Below, piece after piece: positions 7,328 to 16,942 of a stretch of DNA of 64,000 nt (positions are counted from its first letter, which is position 1; the number at the start of each line of letters is the position of its first letter). The position numbers and the translations under genes are program-made. The stretch comes from Gammaproteobacteria bacterium (GTDB lineage: Bacteria > Pseudomonadota > Gammaproteobacteria > Acidithiobacillales > Acidithiobacillaceae), in assembly GCA_023381645.1 (NCBI GenBank), contig JAMCRJ010000055.1:149467-213466 (forward strand), given 5' to 3'. Under the pieces are notes generated by a model. That model was not told the DNA's origin. It made no database searches and saw nothing but the letters and a program-made list of their open reading frames with translations.

Positions 7328-9215
7328 GTGAACAACGCCACCCAAGCCTAAAGGCTCTGGGGTGGCGCTTCGGCTTTGACGAACGCCGGTGTTTTGGCGC
7401 CCACTTTATTTGTTGAACCGGGACCCAAAGGTTCAGTGAAATGTCCCGGTGAAGCAGGTGGGTACAATTTCCGCTCCACGATCCCCTTGATCCGGAGTCG
7501 AGGCATCGGTTTCGGTACCGCCCTTCCATACACGTCAAACGTGTGCAGCAGGGCATTCTTGCCTCGCAGAACATCCGCGAGCACTCGGAATTGGGTGTTG
7601 CAGGCCGCAACCGTGTCGGCGGGACCCGCGCATCCGCAAGCCAGACACTCGAAGGTCTCCTGCGCCGGGCGGTTGCCACGGTCCACAAAATGACATTCTG
7701 GGCATTCCTGGCTGGTGTACGCCGGGTCGGTTCTATGCAGACGCATGCCGCGCTTCTCCGCTTGCGAACCGATCCAGTCCTTCAAATGCGACAGACGCAG
7801 CAACCTCAACAGGCGGCTGTATTTGATCTTCAGCGCGTGATGCTCCAGAAAGGTGGCGTCTCCACGCATGTCCAGGTCTTCCACCATGAGATCTGTGACG
7901 CCGACGGCCTGCAGTGCATCCAGCATATCGTGAATGAGCCGCTTGATCTGCCACTCGTTCACCCGGCACAGCTTTTCCCATCGCGCCCGTTCGCGGAACG
8001 TCATGTTGGGTGTGCCGTTACGGGTGATCTTGTTCACCAGAAGAATCAGCGCGCCCACGGCAGAACGGTCGTAATCGTAAACTTTCCCGGTCGATAGGGC
8101 CATGAGGTTGTTCTTGGTGTTGACGTCGATGCCAACCGATGTGTCGGCGTTGATTTCGGTCGGCGGGAACGCCAGCGGCGGTGCCTCATACGTGGCCCCG
8201 ACCATAAACTGTTTGCCGTTTCGGACGTAGCAGACGTGCGCGGCGTCCAGTCGCAGATCTTCCGGTTTCTTGCGTTGCGCGTTGAACAGCAAGGGGAGAT
8301 GGACGAACTCCGCGCCTTTTCCTTTTCCCAGCCGCAACTGGTACCACCACCGGTATTTCCCGTTGCCAGGATCTTCGATGACCAGCGATTTCGATTCCAC
8401 CGGGTGGCGGCGATGGGAGCCCGTGGTGAAGTGGATAAGTTTCATACCGCCAATCATGCGGTCCTGGATTGCCTGGGCCACCCGGCAGGCGCGCTGCCAA
8501 CGTAAAGGATGGTAATGGCGGCAGAACAGCAGAACGGCCTGCATGGCGGTATTCGCCATGCGCTCCGGATCGAAGGTGTCCTGGTTCATGTAGCACAGGT
8601 ATTTCACGATGCCGGTCATGTGTGTTTTGCGGCGGACGAGTTCAAAGGATTTCGGGTCGCCTTTGGCATGCGCGAGCACGCTACCGGTCTCCGCGTATTC
8701 GCCCGCCTTCGGTTTGCGATACACGTTCTTCTGGTAACGCGTCGCTTTCCAGCCGCCTTGAACGAATATCTGTTTGCGCTCAAGCCGCTGTTGGAAACTG
8801 TTGACGTAAAAATCTACGACATCATGAAACAGCGCCTGGGTTTCCCAGGCATTGAGATCCGCGTTGTCATTGAACGCCTTGTATTGCGCCTTGAACGCAT
8901 AAGGATCGGCGATCAGGTCGCGCAAATGGTCGAAGCAGTAAGCGCTCATCCGGTTTTTCAGCGCGGCGACGCGATCGAACAGACGCATGGCCTGGCCGAA
9001 TTTCTGCGGATTGGCAACACGGATATTCGAGGTCAGGCGAGTGGCCCGCACTTCGACCGGGCAGCGCGTTTTCTTGGGTTTACTCATGAGACCTATGTTA
9101 CCATATCTTAATGATTTTAATCAAGGTTTAAATTGTATTAACGCCGCTGCGCGGCCGTCCCGCTTCACCACCCCCCAAACCTGCGGTTATGGGCGGAGTA
9201 CTGCGGGGTATTCTA
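7328..9215 (-). mobile_element. IS200/IS605-group (IS1341-type) element, 1888 bp
   Basis: The ends follow from the interrupted toxin gene. The left end starts after GGCTAT at 9216, and the right end finishes with GTTCAC at 7328, followed by TATGTTGGC. No target duplication is present, as expected for this group. There is no tnpA. Near the right end a strong hairpin at about 7331..7364 (CGCCACCC...GGGTGGCG with inner AGCCT/AGGCT) is the expected subterminal structure and the 3' scaffold of the TnpB omega RNA, whose guide would be the toxin sequence beyond 7327. Confidence 0.8.
7348..9087 (-). CDS. tnpB: TnpB RNA-guided nuclease, long form
   Basis: At 579 residues this is longer than the usual 370-450. 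RuvC motifs are present: GIDVNTKNNLMALS (near residue 318), MVEDLDM (near 402), and a last aspartate in GPADTVAACN (near 497). The zinc ribbon is CPECH...CLACG near 467-490. The N-terminal 300 residues are unlike short TnpBs. The C-terminal tail overlaps the right-end hairpin, as is common where the omega RNA is carved from the 3' part of tnpB. It has no adjacent transposase. Confidence 0.85.
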   Translation of the reverse strand: MSKPKKTRCPVEVRATRLTSNIRVANPQKFGQAMRLFDRVAALKNRMSAYCFDHLRDLIADPYAFKAQYKAFNDNADLNAWETQALFHDVVDFYVNSFQQRLERKQIFVQGGWKATRYQKNVYRKPKAGEYAETGSVLAHAKGDPKSFELVRRKTHMTGIVKYLCYMNQDTFDPERMANTAMQAVLLFCRHYHPLRWQRACRVAQAIQDRMIGGMKLIHFTTGSHRRHPVESKSLVIEDPGNGKYRWWYQLRLGKGKGAEFVHLPLLFNAQRKKPEDLRLDAAHVCYVRNGKQFMVGATYEAPPLAFPPTEINADTSVGIDVNTKNNLMALSTGKVYDYDRSAVGALILLVNKITRNGTPNMTFRERARWEKLCRVNEWQIKRLIHDMLDALQAVGVTDLMVEDLDMRGDATFLEHHALKIKYSRLLRLLRLSHLKDWIGSQAEKRGMRLHRTDPAYTSQECPECHFVDRGNRPAQETFECLACGCAGPADTVAACNTQFRVLADVLRGKNALLHTFDVYGRAVPKPMPRLRIKGIVERKLYPPASPGHFTEPLGPGSTNKVGAKTPAFVKAEAPPQSL

Positions 9216-9416
9216 ATAGCCTTTCCGTGGATTTCCGAGAGAACACGGCGGATGAGCGTTTAGTCCGTTGGACTTTGTGGTGAAGACGGCAGCAAGGCAA
9301 TCCCCGGAACCAGGGATGTCGCTGAGAACCAAGAGATATTTTGGTTGGTATTTGTTTTGGGCGTCGCGATAGTAGGTATCGTCGCGCCAAATGTCGCCAG
9401 GTACGAAAGGAATCAT
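9216..9416 (-). pseudogene. N-terminal half of toxin split by an IS
   Basis: Starts at ATG 9416, overlapping the Panacea gene stop by 4 bases (ATGA). It encodes about 67 residues (VPGDIWRDDTYYRD..., KYLLVLSD, CLAAVFTTKS, GNPRKGY) and then runs into the IS, where a stop occurs at once (TAG at 9213-9215). The GDI-W-D opening and beta pattern resemble MazF/PemK-like folds, but that is only suggestive. Coupling with a Panacea antitoxin supports a toxin role before disruption. Confidence 0.8.
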
Positions 9417-9994
9417 GCCTGAAGCGATTGGAGCGCTGCGGTACGCATCATCTGCTCGGCATGAATTTCCAGCAGATCATCGCGGTGCGGGTCATCTTCT
9501 GGAATGGCTAGCTCGTAAGGAATGGGACTGAAGGCCCCTTTGCCATCTTTCCATACTTTATCCCATGCGCCATTTTGAGCATGAGTAACGTCGATCATTT
9601 TGGGTGAAAAGGTGTCGCGGTACTGCTCCGACAGAGATTGCATGATCCGCAACTGGCGGGGCGTAAACTCCGAATCGTCAAAGCCAACGCCTTCATTCAC
9701 CTTGACCGACTTGCGGTCGTAGTCGTAAACGGGCTCGACCTCGATATGTATGGCCTTGCGCAAGTCTGGATCTGGAGACTCCCACTCCTCCATTACCTTC
9801 ACCGGCACGGGGCCAAACTTCCAAGCTTGATACTCCAGGCCCGTAACCGTTTTCCCAGTCTCCTGGAAGTGCTGAAAATCCATAAGATAGAGCAGTTTGA
9901 ACAGCTTTATCTTTCCACATTGCGCCGTGTTCTGCGCGAAGTAGATAATGGCGTTGATCAGATTTTGACGCTGACGTTGGGCTCGCTTATCCAT
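9413..9994 (-). CDS. Panacea-domain (SocA-like) antitoxin
   Basis: The 193-residue product from ATG 9994 has the Panacea pattern: NAIIYFAQNT near residue 14, KIKLFKLLYLMDF, HFQETGKTVTGLEYQAWKFGPVP, and a helical C-terminal part. Panacea proteins neutralise many unrelated toxins encoded beside them. Its own toxin partner downstream is interrupted by an IS, so the antitoxin now stands alone. ATG 10021 is an alternative start. Confidence 0.8.
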   Translation of the reverse strand: MDKRAQRQRQNLINAIIYFAQNTAQCGKIKLFKLLYLMDFQHFQETGKTVTGLEYQAWKFGPVPVKVMEEWESPDPDLRKAIHIEVEPVYDYDRKSVKVNEGVGFDDSEFTPRQLRIMQSLSEQYRDTFSPKMIDVTHAQNGAWDKVWKDGKGAFSPIPYELAIPEDDPHRDDLLEIHAEQMMRTAALQSLQA

Positions 9995-10153
9995 AGCGGT
10001 AAGTGTAGGTGCGAATGCCAAGCCCGGTCAAGGTGCCCGGCATCCTTTGGAGAAAATGGCCTTTTGTTTTAAGGGACAGGCCAGCCCGAATCCGCATGCG
10101 CAAGTTATTCGCCGCATCCAACGCGGTGATTGAGACCGTCTTTCGCCGCACGG

Positions 10154-10210
10154 AAGTAATCCCCCATGCCGGTTACTCCGGCCTGGGCCGCAGCGGCTTG
10201 GCTAACAGAG
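10154..10210 (-). repeat. 57-bp relic of traG
   Basis: This stretch matches 12446..12506 inside traG with only a few mismatches. On the minus strand it still reads SQAAAAQAGVTGMGDY against traG SQAAAAQAGVSGMGDY. It lies alone in the 290-base gap between the Panacea gene and the Xre gene, with unrelated sequence on each side. It marks an old duplication or recombination next to the traG end. Nothing else is seen in the gap 9995..10310. Confidence 0.75.
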
Positions 10211-10310
10211 CAAGGCGTTCATCCAAAAGACGCCTCCTGTTGACCGTTGATGAAGCCGTGCGCCATAATTGATCAAGTGAAACGCCATTTGCCCGAATTG
10301 GAGGTGCATC

Positions 10311-10733
10311 ATGGTTGAGCACGTTTTGTTGGAAAGGTCTGGCATCCTTCCTGGTTTCCCAACGAACACCTTGCAGTTGGTCCAGGTTATTCGCAGTGGA
10401 ATACCCGCCTCCTCCGTGGATTCCGTTTGCTCCGTGTTACATCTTTCCCAGGCGGAACTGGCCTCGTTGCTGGACATTCCCCTCCGCACTCTATCCAGAC
10501 GTAAACGGGAAGGCGCCCTAAACAGCGAGGAGTCTGCCAAGATCATTCGATTGGCCCGGGTCATTGAACGTGCCGGCGAAGTTTTTGAAAGCCGTGACCT
10601 GGCTATTGACTGGCTCAATTCCAAAAATGCGGCTTTATCCGGATTGACTCCGCTTTCCCTGATGGATACCGACGTAGGCACTGAAAGTGTTCTGGACACG
10701 CTGGGGCGCATCGAGCATGGTGTTTTTGCCTGA
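10311..10733 (+). CDS. Xre/MbcA/ParS antitoxin of RES pair
   Basis: The 140-residue product has an HTH-like N-terminal half (LHLSQAELASLLDIPLRTLSRRKREG near residues 43-65) and a C-terminal DUF2384 part (VIERAGEVFESRDLAIDWLNSKNAALSGLTPLSLMDTDVG). It overlaps the toxin start by one base (TGATG). It should hold the RES toxin inactive and repress the operon. Confidence 0.85.
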   Translation: MVEHVLLERSGILPGFPTNTLQLVQVIRSGIPASSVDSVCSVLHLSQAELASLLDIPLRTLSRRKREGALNSEESAKIIRLARVIERAGEVFESRDLAIDWLNSKNAALSGLTPLSLMDTDVGTESVLDTLGRIEHGVFA

Positions 10734-11218
10734 TGCAAACGGTCTGGCGCATGGTGACGACCAGATTCGTGGAAACGGCGTTCAGCGGCGAAGGTGCGCG
10801 CCGTTACGGTGGACGATGGAACCGCAAAGGTGTTGCCGTCGTCTATACCGCATCAAGCCAATCCTTGGCCATGTTGGAAATGTTGGTTCAGGATGAGCCG
10901 TTACGTGCCAAATACTCGGTTATCCCCGCAACACTCCCCGATGATCTCGATGTCCAGAACGTTATCATCACCAACTTGCCGCAAGGTTGGCGCGACCCAC
11001 AAGCGTGCGAAGCATTGCAGGATATCGGCATGGACTGGATTGCACGACGAGAAAGCGCGGTACTTGCCGTGCCCAGCGCCGTAGTTCCCACAGAATGGAA
11101 CTTTTTGCTCAATCCAGCGCACCCGGATTTCCCCAATATCGCGATTGGCAGCGCAGAACAAATCACTACCGACGGCAGGCTTTTCCGCCGATCTGCCTCA
11201 TCAGAAAACGCCAAATAG
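10733..11218 (+). CDS. RES-domain toxin
   Basis: The 161-residue product carries the RES pattern: a conserved arginine near the N-terminus (TTRFVETAFSGEGARRYGGRWN), VYTASSQSLAMLEMLV with the conserved Tyr and Glu, and a serine-containing C-terminal part (AVVPTEWNFLLNPAHPDFPNI). RES toxins degrade or modify NAD+. The partner antitoxin is directly upstream, so this pair looks complete, unlike the orphan antitoxin at 4736..5122. Confidence 0.87.
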   Translation: MQTVWRMVTTRFVETAFSGEGARRYGGRWNRKGVAVVYTASSQSLAMLEMLVQDEPLRAKYSVIPATLPDDLDVQNVIITNLPQGWRDPQACEALQDIGMDWIARRESAVLAVPSAVVPTEWNFLLNPAHPDFPNIAIGSAEQITTDGRLFRRSASSENAK

Positions 11219-11334
11219 ATGGCCCAGAAGAAACCGGAAAAACCGCCTCCCATCCGCGCGGCAATCTCCACCGCGCTTCTCAAAAGCGGCAAATCCGGTT
11301 TTTCGAGGATGCAAAGGGGAGCAGATTGGGCGGG

Positions 11335-11868
11335 TTAGTCGTCCATGTGCTCGTAGATTGTGTTTCTCCCCCACACTGAGTGAGGAAACATCCACGCCAT
11401 CACGTCTTCGTTTTCTTCCTCGCGCTGTTTTATTTCTTCTTGTGAAAGCGGTGCCCCATCCTGATAAGGATCTAGCCCCATCCCCATCCGCTTCACTGCC
11501 TCAAAATCCTCGTGTCCTGCACCGAACAAGAACACTACCGGAATAACCCAAATACCAACGGCGAGCAAATTGAGAAAGCGTGCCTCTCCAGGCAGCAGGT
11601 CCCACGCTCCAACCAGGAACAGCGCTCCGATCATCGCTTCCGCGAATGCGACACATTCCCACCAGATGACCGCGTTCTTCGCCAATAGACGCCAGACCAA
11701 TAAAACAGCCTGAACCGCTAGCACAGCAAATGGAACGGCAAGCGCTACCCATACAGCCTTTTCTGGGCTGCGGAAAACGGTGAACATGAACCATCCTGTC
11801 GCACCACAGACCACCGAGAACCAGAATGCCGCCTTGATCGCGTATATTGTTTTTCTATTTTGCATCAC
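11335..11868 (-). CDS. four-span membrane protein, unknown
   Basis: The 177-residue product has about four hydrophobic segments (residues 10-30, 40-60, 70-92, 100-118) and a polar, acidic C-terminal tail. It starts about 60 bases after traG stops and is probably the next gene in the tra operon. A Cys-Gly-rich first span and a charged EEIKQREEENED tail suggest a cytoplasmic C-terminus. ATG 11868 and 11865 are equivalent. The family is not recognised. Confidence 0.6.
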   Translation of the reverse strand: MMQNRKTIYAIKAAFWFSVVCGATGWFMFTVFRSPEKAVWVALAVPFAVLAVQAVLLVWRLLAKNAVIWWECVAFAEAMIGALFLVGAWDLLPGEARFLNLLAVGIWVIPVVFLFGAGHEDFEAVKRMGMGLDPYQDGAPLSQEEIKQREEENEDVMAWMFPHSVWGRNTIYEHMDD

Positions 11869-11928
11869 ACAACTTCCTTTACAGTCTTTCCGGTTGCAGG
11901 ACTATCACGACTCGGTAGACCTGTCAAC

Positions 11929-14900
11929 TCAGCCAAGTGGAATATCATCTGGAACCCCACCAGGAAGGCCTTCACCCCCACCCTCGCCACCAGGCAACTC
12001 AGCGTTTTTCCCAACTTCTTGCGCAGCCTTGCCAAAATGGCCATGCTCCACATCTCTGAACGCATTCGCGTCTCGCGTGAACGGACTATCGCTGTTGGCA
12101 GGGGGTGGTGGCGTTCCGTCTCCAGCATCGTCCCCAGGCTTTGCCTCGTCCGCTGCTTTTGCTTTTGCCGCTGCCCTTGCCCCTGCGAGGGCAGATGCGG
12201 CGGCAGCTCCCTTGAGTCCCAACGCAACCACAGCAGCGGCCGCATCTTCGTCCGGATGTTCCTGCAACCACTTTGTTACTTTCATTTGATCGCTTTTAGT
12301 TGCTGCAGCGATCTCTGGCTTGATCTGACTGGTTGACATCGGATCCATGCCAGCCTTTTTCGCCATAGCCAGCTTTTGCGCTGTCCCAAGTCCACTTTCC
12401 GCGATGGCTTTATCGTCTGCATACACTTCCGCCGATGTGGACGGAGAGTAATCCCCCATGCCACTCACTCCAGCCTGGGCCGCAGCCGCTTGGCTAACAG
12501 AACTCAATTCCGCTGTGAGACCAGAAGCTGTCGGCGGCGCACCGGTTGCCCCGGCGTCCGCGCCGATCGTAGAACCAGCGCCACCCACAGCAGCCACGTT
12601 TCCGCCAAGATTGGTATTCGCACCAACGGCAGCGTTCTCTTTTGCTATGGACGATGCCAGAGCGGCGCTGGATGAGGCTAAACCAGACTGGCCGGAAAGT
12701 CTGGCAACATATTCGCTTGCCGCGCCTTGGTTGCTCATCCCATTTGCTGTGGCAATTGCCGCAAAACCGGCCAAAACATCGCCCTTTAGGCCCAACTTTT
12801 CGCCGTGCGCAACATTCTTGTCGAAACTCTGCATCAGCTCTGCTTCGTTACCATACTTGTCACCGACACCCTGTAGCGTAGAGATGGCATGCGTAAGCGC
12901 CATTTGGCCAGTTTTATACCCCTCGTCGTTCATGACCGCACCAAGCGAATCGGCATTAAATTCCGTTTTACCACCCGCTGACTGTATTTCCTGAGCGGCC
13001 CGCGATGCCGATTCCAATTGTGATTGCGAAGCCGCGACACTGGAAGCTATGGATTTCGATTTCGCTGCGCTTTTGGCTAGCTGCCCCGCCACGCTTCGGC
13101 TCTCTGAATTCTTGAATCCGGTTTCAAAGCCGGATGTTTGAGAAGCATCAATACCGCTGGCTAAAGAGTGCATTGCCGAATCAACCGCACCCGAATTGAC
13201 AGCATTAGTAATCGCAGCCGTCTGCTCTCCATTAATGTTTACCTTTAATAGGCTTGCAAGCGCACCAATGGATTTGGCAGTGTATTTTCCTTCAGCATTT
13301 TTACCTAGCCCAAGACCTATTGCTGTTCCAAACTTAGTGGCATCATCCTGACTCACCTTGAAGCTCGTTGCCAACTCTTGCTTCGCAGAATTCATCTCTT
13401 TATACGCAATCCCCGCGCCGCTACTGTATCCATTCGTACTGGAAATCCCTGCCTCTCCCTTTTGCGTCAGCGTGTTGACTGCCGCAGCCGTCTCTATCGC
13501 TTGCGCCGCCGCTTGCTTGGTAACCGCAGCATTGGACTGCTCAACGCTGCTCAAACCAGAAGACGCGCTGTGTGTGAAACCGTAACTCACTGTGTTAGCG
13601 GCAAGACCGGTCCCCATGCTTCCGCCGACATTACCCGTATTTGCCACCCCCACCCCATATGCCCCGCTCTGCATGACGTTCGTTCCGTCCGTCGGGGTGG
13701 ACAGACTCATGTTCTTGTCCACCACGTCGTTGCCAGAAATCTTGCTACCGAGCTGTGTCAGCGCGAAATAGGATCCGGTGAGGAGCACCAGCGTGATGAT
13801 CGGAGTCGCCGACATCATCATGTCCGCCATCGAAAGCGCGTTCATGGCGTGGGTCAGGATCATGGGGATGTTGGCTGATGAGGTCGCGGACATCGTCATC
13901 GTGGCGCCACTCGGGGTGGAAATAGTGGTCGCCGCTGCCGCCGTCTGGATGTTCGCATAGAGCTGGTTGGTGGTCTGTTGGATGTAATCATTGATGATCT
14001 GGGCAACGGGGATCCAGGATTCCGTCCATGCACCGAAGATCATGTATTTGCCCAGCATCGGCAAGCCCTGCGCGCCCATCATTGCGGCGATGATCAAGGT
14101 CAGCGGCGCCATCGCGAAAAACAGGAACTGCAGAAGCGCCATAGTCGGGATCATGTTGCTTTCAAAAAGCGACGCAGACCCAGCGTTCATGGCTTGCTGC
14201 CGACCTAGGGCGGCCGCTTTTGTGGTGCAGTATGGGGAAAGAGTAGACGGATCGGTCACGTCCGCGCTGCTGCTCATGTCACTCGCGGCCTGCGCGTTTC
14301 CCGCTTCCGCCGCGCAGTTCAGAATCAGGTTTCCGATGAAATTCTGCCCGCCGTTTGCCGTGGAGGTGAACATGGTCTGCAGGACAGATTCCGCCGTGCT
14401 GGCGTCCACGCCGGTTTTTCCGTTGCTCTGCGTTTTCATGGAAACCACATTGTTGAGGCTATTGCTCCCGGTACCGCCGTAAAACGTGCTCCAGGCGCTG
14501 CTCAAGGTTGATTGCGCGGTGGAACAAGGTACCGACTGCCATGCGGTGGCCTGATTGGAGCCGTTTACATTGATAGGCACCTGGTTATTGGATGGAGCTA
14601 TGGCGTTTGGACCGGTGAACAGCGTTGCCGCCAGATCCGGGCTGTCGATGAGTTCGCCGGAATCGACCACGGATGCTTGTGGAATGATGCAATGATCGAC
14701 GTATTGCGCGACCGACCCGGAGAGCGGAGAGTCATAGTCATTAAAAACGCTGTATAACCCCCGTAGCTTGTATGTCAGCGCCAGCGGTCCAGCAAAGCCG
14801 TAATTGCTGTTGTAGCTTCCAGTGAACAGAGATGGATTGTTGTTGCCGGCATTTTGATCGGCCTGCCCGATCTCTTCCGCCGCATCATAAGCAATAGTCG

Positions 14901-15252
14901 AGAAAATAGCGGCGGGATAGACGATGCCGATGGGTATGCCCTGCACCGTCACGGAATTACCCGTCAGCATGTTTTCCACCGTGGCGCTGGTTTGGACTTC
15001 CCAGAGCGCCATGAACACGATCATGATGATCATCATCTTGTGGAACTCGATGCGCAGATTGTTCATGCCGGTCAGAATCATGATGATGAACCCGAACATC
15101 AACCCCAGCCCCAGCGCCCAGCTTCCCGGAAAACCGGACGCGTTGGTGCCCTGGCTCGCCCACAGGGTGTTGTTCGCGGGGTTGAACAGCATTTGAATGC
15201 CGGTGAGTACGGAAAAAAATGACTGGATGTTGCCGACGACGTAGATATACAT
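11929..15252 (-). CDS. traG: TraG, mating-pair stabilisation protein
   Basis: The 1107-residue product has the TraG layout: N-terminal membrane segments (about residues 1-105 and 365-510), a large periplasmic region with conserved cysteines, and a long Ala/Ser-rich C-terminal helical region from about 540. Family role: mating-pair stabilisation and entry exclusion in F systems. The start overlaps the traH stop by one base (TGATG). A short duplicate of its 3' region lies at 10154..10210. Confidence 0.87.
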   Translation of the reverse strand: MYIYVVGNIQSFFSVLTGIQMLFNPANNTLWASQGTNASGFPGSWALGLGLMFGFIIMILTGMNNLRIEFHKMMIIMIVFMALWEVQTSATVENMLTGNSVTVQGIPIGIVYPAAIFSTIAYDAAEEIGQADQNAGNNNPSLFTGSYNSNYGFAGPLALTYKLRGLYSVFNDYDSPLSGSVAQYVDHCIIPQASVVDSGELIDSPDLAATLFTGPNAIAPSNNQVPINVNGSNQATAWQSVPCSTAQSTLSSAWSTFYGGTGSNSLNNVVSMKTQSNGKTGVDASTAESVLQTMFTSTANGGQNFIGNLILNCAAEAGNAQAASDMSSSADVTDPSTLSPYCTTKAAALGRQQAMNAGSASLFESNMIPTMALLQFLFFAMAPLTLIIAAMMGAQGLPMLGKYMIFGAWTESWIPVAQIINDYIQQTTNQLYANIQTAAAATTISTPSGATMTMSATSSANIPMILTHAMNALSMADMMMSATPIITLVLLTGSYFALTQLGSKISGNDVVDKNMSLSTPTDGTNVMQSGAYGVGVANTGNVGGSMGTGLAANTVSYGFTHSASSGLSSVEQSNAAVTKQAAAQAIETAAAVNTLTQKGEAGISSTNGYSSGAGIAYKEMNSAKQELATSFKVSQDDATKFGTAIGLGLGKNAEGKYTAKSIGALASLLKVNINGEQTAAITNAVNSGAVDSAMHSLASGIDASQTSGFETGFKNSESRSVAGQLAKSAAKSKSIASSVAASQSQLESASRAAQEIQSAGGKTEFNADSLGAVMNDEGYKTGQMALTHAISTLQGVGDKYGNEAELMQSFDKNVAHGEKLGLKGDVLAGFAAIATANGMSNQGAASEYVARLSGQSGLASSSAALASSIAKENAAVGANTNLGGNVAAVGGAGSTIGADAGATGAPPTASGLTAELSSVSQAAAAQAGVSGMGDYSPSTSAEVYADDKAIAESGLGTAQKLAMAKKAGMDPMSTSQIKPEIAAATKSDQMKVTKWLQEHPDEDAAAAVVALGLKGAAAASALAGARAAAKAKAADEAKPGDDAGDGTPPPPANSDSPFTRDANAFRDVEHGHFGKAAQEVGKNAELPGGEGGGEGLPGGVPDDIPLG

Positions 15253-16931
15253 CAGACCTTCCCCCCGCTCGCATTGGCGGTCCGTGCCTTGGCGCTTTGC
15301 ACCAACTCTTCTGCCAGGCGTACGTTTTTGTCATTCAGCGACTCTTTTGTCTCGTAGGTCTGTATTTGCGCGTTCAGCGCCGCTACGTTTGATGCGTAAT
15401 CTGGTGGCACAATGATGTGATGTTGTCCGCTATACACACTGACCGCCTCCATCGCCGCGTCTCCGAATTTCACGGCGTATTCATCGACGATATAAGGCTC
15501 CAATAGTTTCGCGATTTGTGCCAGCAAACCCATACCAGGATCGTTTTGGTTGCCGGTTTCCGCGTCCTGCAGGATGGTGGCGGTGCCGTACGGCAGTCCC
15601 TGTTCGAAATCCTGAGTAGCCGCGCTGGGCGTGATCCCCGCGTTTAGATCGTTGACCAATCCATTGTGATAGACTCCGCCCACGTACCCACCCAGCAGAT
15701 ATCCGCGCACAGCGGTTTTTATCCCGACATACCCCATACTCCCCAGGGTAGTCTTACCCAGCGGGCCTATACATCCCGTGACCGGGCCGAAAGTCTGGTA
15801 ATGCGTTCCGCCGATATTACGGTAGGTGCATTGCCAAACGGGAGCATTTGGTGTTCCGTTCACAAGTTCCGGCAGATACAGCGACGCAGTTGCGGTCAAA
15901 CCGTCGCCATTGATGTTCCCGGTGGCTGTATTGTTGGTTGGGCTTTGTGTGGCGGCGCCGCTCGCATTGATGCTGTTGGTTGATTCCCCCGGCAGGATGA
16001 TCAGTGTCCCGACCAGGCTCATGAGAATTTCCTTGGTGCAAGCGTTGGTGGTTTCCGTGGTCGTCGCGCAAATATTCGAGTTGGTCGTACTCACCGCTTC
16101 CGGCACACTGGCTATGGTGTTCGCATCACTCAATCCGGTCAGCATGTTCTGAGTGTCCGCAGCATTAATCGCTTTCCAGAACATATTGTATTGGGGCAAA
16201 CTATACGCTTGTGGCGTTGTTTCCGGCACAGAGGTCTTGGCTGCTTGCCCGTTGAGCCCCACCGAAGTCATCAGTTCCGTCCAATTCGTAGATATGCTGT
16301 TTTCATCGCTAGTGACGGTCGATGCCATCGCCGGCTCCGTGCCCTTAAAAAAGTCGGACACGTCACCAACGGCGGATGACATCAAATTTCTGCTGGTATT
16401 CACCACCTGCGCAAGATTGCCCAGATCAGCCCCGGTGAAAATCCCCTTAGCTAATTGGCATGTATTCTTCAGGGCATTATTCATATCCTGAATATCTTTT
16501 TCGATCATCGAAAGCAGAGCGCCGCACTGATGACACATGGCGTCGATAGCCAACTGGAAGGCGTATCCCAGGGCCTGCTGACCAATTTCCCGCAATAGCG
16601 CCATAAATTCCTGGCCGTTAATAAAGTGAAAAGATCCGAAGAACAGATTGATACCGCCGCATCCAGCCGAAATGTCCGGTGGAGTAAACGCAATGACATT
16701 GGCGCCGGAGAGCGGCGTCCGCGCTTCAAAATATCCGCCCGAATACGTCACGCCGTTGCCGGATCCGGCGGCGGTCGCGCCGCTACTTGCGATAAACATC
16801 TGGTTCACGAAGTTCTGCATGCCCAGGGCCTGGCTTTCGGCATTCAGAAAGCCGGAAGTGAGCACGGAGGTCAGCGTAGCAATTAGTACGCCTTTGGTGA
16901 TTTTCTTTAGCTCTGGATGGGCTTGTTGCAT
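15252..16931 (-). CDS. traH: TraH, pilus assembly protein
   Basis: The product (559 residues from ATG 16931, with a GAGGG site) has a signal peptide, then the TraH features MQNFVNQMF, PPDISAGCGGINLFFGSFHFING near residue 90-112, GQQALGYAFQLAIDAMCHQCGALL, and a C-terminal helical region. TraH acts in the periplasm/outer membrane in pilus extension. A TTG start at 16949 is possible but has a poorer site. It lies between traF and traG, as in other F-type operons. Confidence 0.9.
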   Translation of the reverse strand: MQQAHPELKKITKGVLIATLTSVLTSGFLNAESQALGMQNFVNQMFIASSGATAAGSGNGVTYSGGYFEARTPLSGANVIAFTPPDISAGCGGINLFFGSFHFINGQEFMALLREIGQQALGYAFQLAIDAMCHQCGALLSMIEKDIQDMNNALKNTCQLAKGIFTGADLGNLAQVVNTSRNLMSSAVGDVSDFFKGTEPAMASTVTSDENSISTNWTELMTSVGLNGQAAKTSVPETTPQAYSLPQYNMFWKAINAADTQNMLTGLSDANTIASVPEAVSTTNSNICATTTETTNACTKEILMSLVGTLIILPGESTNSINASGAATQSPTNNTATGNINGDGLTATASLYLPELVNGTPNAPVWQCTYRNIGGTHYQTFGPVTGCIGPLGKTTLGSMGYVGIKTAVRGYLLGGYVGGVYHNGLVNDLNAGITPSAATQDFEQGLPYGTATILQDAETGNQNDPGMGLLAQIAKLLEPYIVDEYAVKFGDAAMEAVSVYSGQHHIIVPPDYASNVAALNAQIQTYETKESLNDKNVRLAEELVQSAKARTANASGGKV

Positions 16932-16942
16932 GATGGAATCCC

